Below are positions 62,499-64,000 of a stretch of 64,000 nucleotides of DNA, one piece after another. Source of the stretch: Phytophthora colocasiae (taxonomy: Eukaryota > Oomycota > Peronosporomycetes > Peronosporales > Peronosporaceae). Position 1 is the first letter of the stretch. The number at the start of each line of letters is the position of its first letter. The notes beneath the pieces were generated by a model. The model made no database searches. It saw nothing but the letters and a program-made list of their open reading frames with translations, and was not told the DNA's origin. Both the position numbers and the translations under genes were made by a program. The stretch spans positions 62,001-126,000 of the forward strand of contig JAGKQI010000080.1 of assembly GCA_018806915.1 (NCBI GenBank), read 5' to 3'.

Positions 62499-64000
62499 AT
62501 AGACTCGCCAACACCCACGTTTCCGTCCGCTTCTGCGGACGCGCAAGCCTCACCTGCTGCCTCTGCAGCAGGAACAACGACCTCAGCAGTGCCCACTTGC
62601 ACTGCTGCTTCCAGCGGTCCGACAGAGAAGCTCTCTGTCACCAAGTACCATGCTCTCCATAAGGAGAAGCATGAGAAGAAGAAGAAGTCTTCTTCTCTAG
62701 CAGAGATTAAGAATCCTGCTGTCCCTCTCAAAGAACTCTTTGGAGAGGACTACGAAGACATCCTCGACTACGAGGAGGATGTCGAGGAGGGGGAGGTTGA
62801 TGTCAAGGCTCCCGCTCCCGTGTCTTCGTCTGAAGACACGTCAGACCCACCCGTGGGATCTCGACGACCTCGTGATGAGGCCTCGGACGCTTCAAGCTCG
62901 AAGCGTCCGCGCAGTGATGATGAAGCGTCCCCCATGTCGAGGGCACTGATTCGCCAGTGCGCACACCATGGATGCCTACTGAGGCAGAAATCCATGACCG
63001 GTTCGGTGCTAGTTCACCACCGAACCCGATACTGTTGTACTCATGCAACAGTATCAACGACGACGACGTCGCCGCTAAGGTTGTCTTTGAGTCCGAGACT
63101 CAAAGACGCGACTACTATATCGGACTCTTCCACGAGCTCCGATACTATGCAGCGAAGAAGACTTCGCGCAAGAGCAAAGTGCCGGAGTGGCAGGCACTTT
63201 GTCAGTCGTGGAACGCCTTTGTTGAAAACTTCAACAAAGGCCCGAAGGCATATCGCGAGCGCGTTGCTGCGGCTCGCGATCGCTACTACACTTACACTAC
63301 GCGTGGTAAGTGTGAACGCCTCCATGATCAGTCCATGGAAGCGGGGATCCCATGTGCCGTTCCCTTTGGCACACCCTGCCCGTGTTGCCAACCCTTGGCA
63401 ACACGTCTCACCGAAAGTGATCCCCTGGGGTACACGGTCGTCCGTGTACCCGATCACATCAAGGGACTCCGTGGTCGTATTGTGCCACGCGAAGCTCCGA
63501 GTGCTGTGGCTGACCGCAGCACTCTTCGTGCAGGGTTTAACCCTGCAAGTTATGGTGGGCTTCATACGCCCTCACCATTTCCGGAACGTCCTCCATCAGG
63601 ACGTTCCGCGGCTCCCATGTATCTCGATGGGGAGGAAATCCTCTCCAACGAATACGAAAACGAACCCCTTGAGAGTTTGTTCTCTTATGAGCCACAATCC
63701 GCTCCACAATCCAGCGGATCGCTCCACGCGCGTCGCGCAACGGCGGCGGAGGGGGTGGGAACACTCCCTCCGCATGGTCAACGCTATGACCATGACGATC
63801 GTGCCCTGCACAGTTGCTGCGCTGGAGCAGACACAGAGCGCTGAGATAGCTGCTCTGAAGCAGGAGGTTCGTGTCCTCTGTGCTGAGGTCTGCGAGGCAG
63901 CTCAGACTGCCTCGAACCTCTCGTCCGGTCTTGGGACGAGAGTGAAACGGTTGATCGACCGTGTCGACGGTCTCGAGAAGGCCTTCCAGGCCCCTCGCAC
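62499..64000 (+). pseudogene. gypsy gag, start lost and frame-broken, runs off the window
   Basis: Coding-like sequence begins with ATA GAC TCG CCA at 62499, where a sibling would be expected to have ATG. It encodes an Ala/Ser-rich then Lys-rich and acidic leader (KKKKSSSLAEIKNP, EDYEDILDYEEDVEEGEV). Near 62945 the frame changes to the one open from 62957 to 63844, with MPTEAEIHDRFGAS, WQALCQSWNAFV and RDRYYTYTTRG, typical of an oomycete gypsy Gag. From about 63770 another frame resembles a coiled coil (TQSAEIAALKQEVRVL) and continues to the edge. The part between 63535 and 63765 is better explained by a chromodomain on the other strand. Confidence 0.6.
63537..63764 (-). pseudogene. gypsy pol C-terminal chromodomain fragment, antisense to gag
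   Basis: Minus-strand frame of 75 codons: WIVERIVAHKRTNSQGVRFR then IRWRGFPPHRDTWEPRNVL and DVPEMVRAYE, ending in a stop just after. This is the pattern of chromodomains at the end of oomycete gypsy pol (aromatic and WEP residues present). It lies inside the gag of a plus-strand element. At its left edge TGCAGGGTTTAACCCTGCA is nearly palindromic. An inverted piece of pol has probably been joined here. Confidence 0.65.

Overview
This window looks like a repeat-rich, gene-poor part of an oomycete genome, most likely a Phytophthora-type plant pathogen. The evidence is a tandem array of Crinkler (CRN) effector genes with an LFLAK-type motif, remnants of START-like and FYVE proteins and of a CRN-type kinase, a SANT-DOT1 gene with 61-73 bp introns, and piggyBac, pogo, hAT, mariner, Ty1/copia, Ty3/gypsy and LINE elements. 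No housekeeping gene, rRNA or functional tRNA was recognised. Species is an inference; only the sequence was available.

Layout. 1-3460: end of a gypsy LTR, a tRNA-like SINE head, and a pogo-type transposase with one in-frame stop. 3461-11350: a striking convergent pair, a SANT-DOT1 histone methyltransferase gene (+) and a piggyBac transposase gene (-). They share an almost identical 1.3-kb inverted segment made of phase-1 mini-exons and short introns, and their 3' ends face each other across a 45-bp tandem repeat. 12064-29618: a complete but decayed Ty3/gypsy element with 1.9-kb LTRs, 4-bp target duplications, a chromodomain, a second RNase H, and a long antisense ORF of about 1,025 codons between pol and the 3' LTR. 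29619-37180: a mosaic of broken START, hAT, FYVE, mariner and CRN-kinase pieces. 37150-58011: four tandem CRN units of about 2.97 kb. Unit 1 carries a TTAA-flanked piggyBac insertion upstream and a 5'-truncated LINE downstream; the gene of unit 2 is split by a young, intact copia element; the gene of unit 3 is frameshifted; units 1 and 4 have open genes. 58012-62030: a Helitron-like 3' end, a 667-bp element with 140-bp terminal inverted repeats carrying an open reading frame, and an internally deleted piggyBac. 62171-64000: LTR and broken gag of another gypsy element, with a chromodomain fragment on the opposite strand.

How it fits together. Most of the window is nested transposition. The CRN genes encode putative secreted or host-targeted effectors (P-loop NTPase plus nuclease-like C-terminus) that appear to have expanded by tandem duplication and been reshaped by insertions and conversion. 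The DOT1/piggyBac pair and the antisense gypsy ORF are the best candidates for something not yet described: both look like accessory genes gained by mobile elements, one a chromatin modifier.
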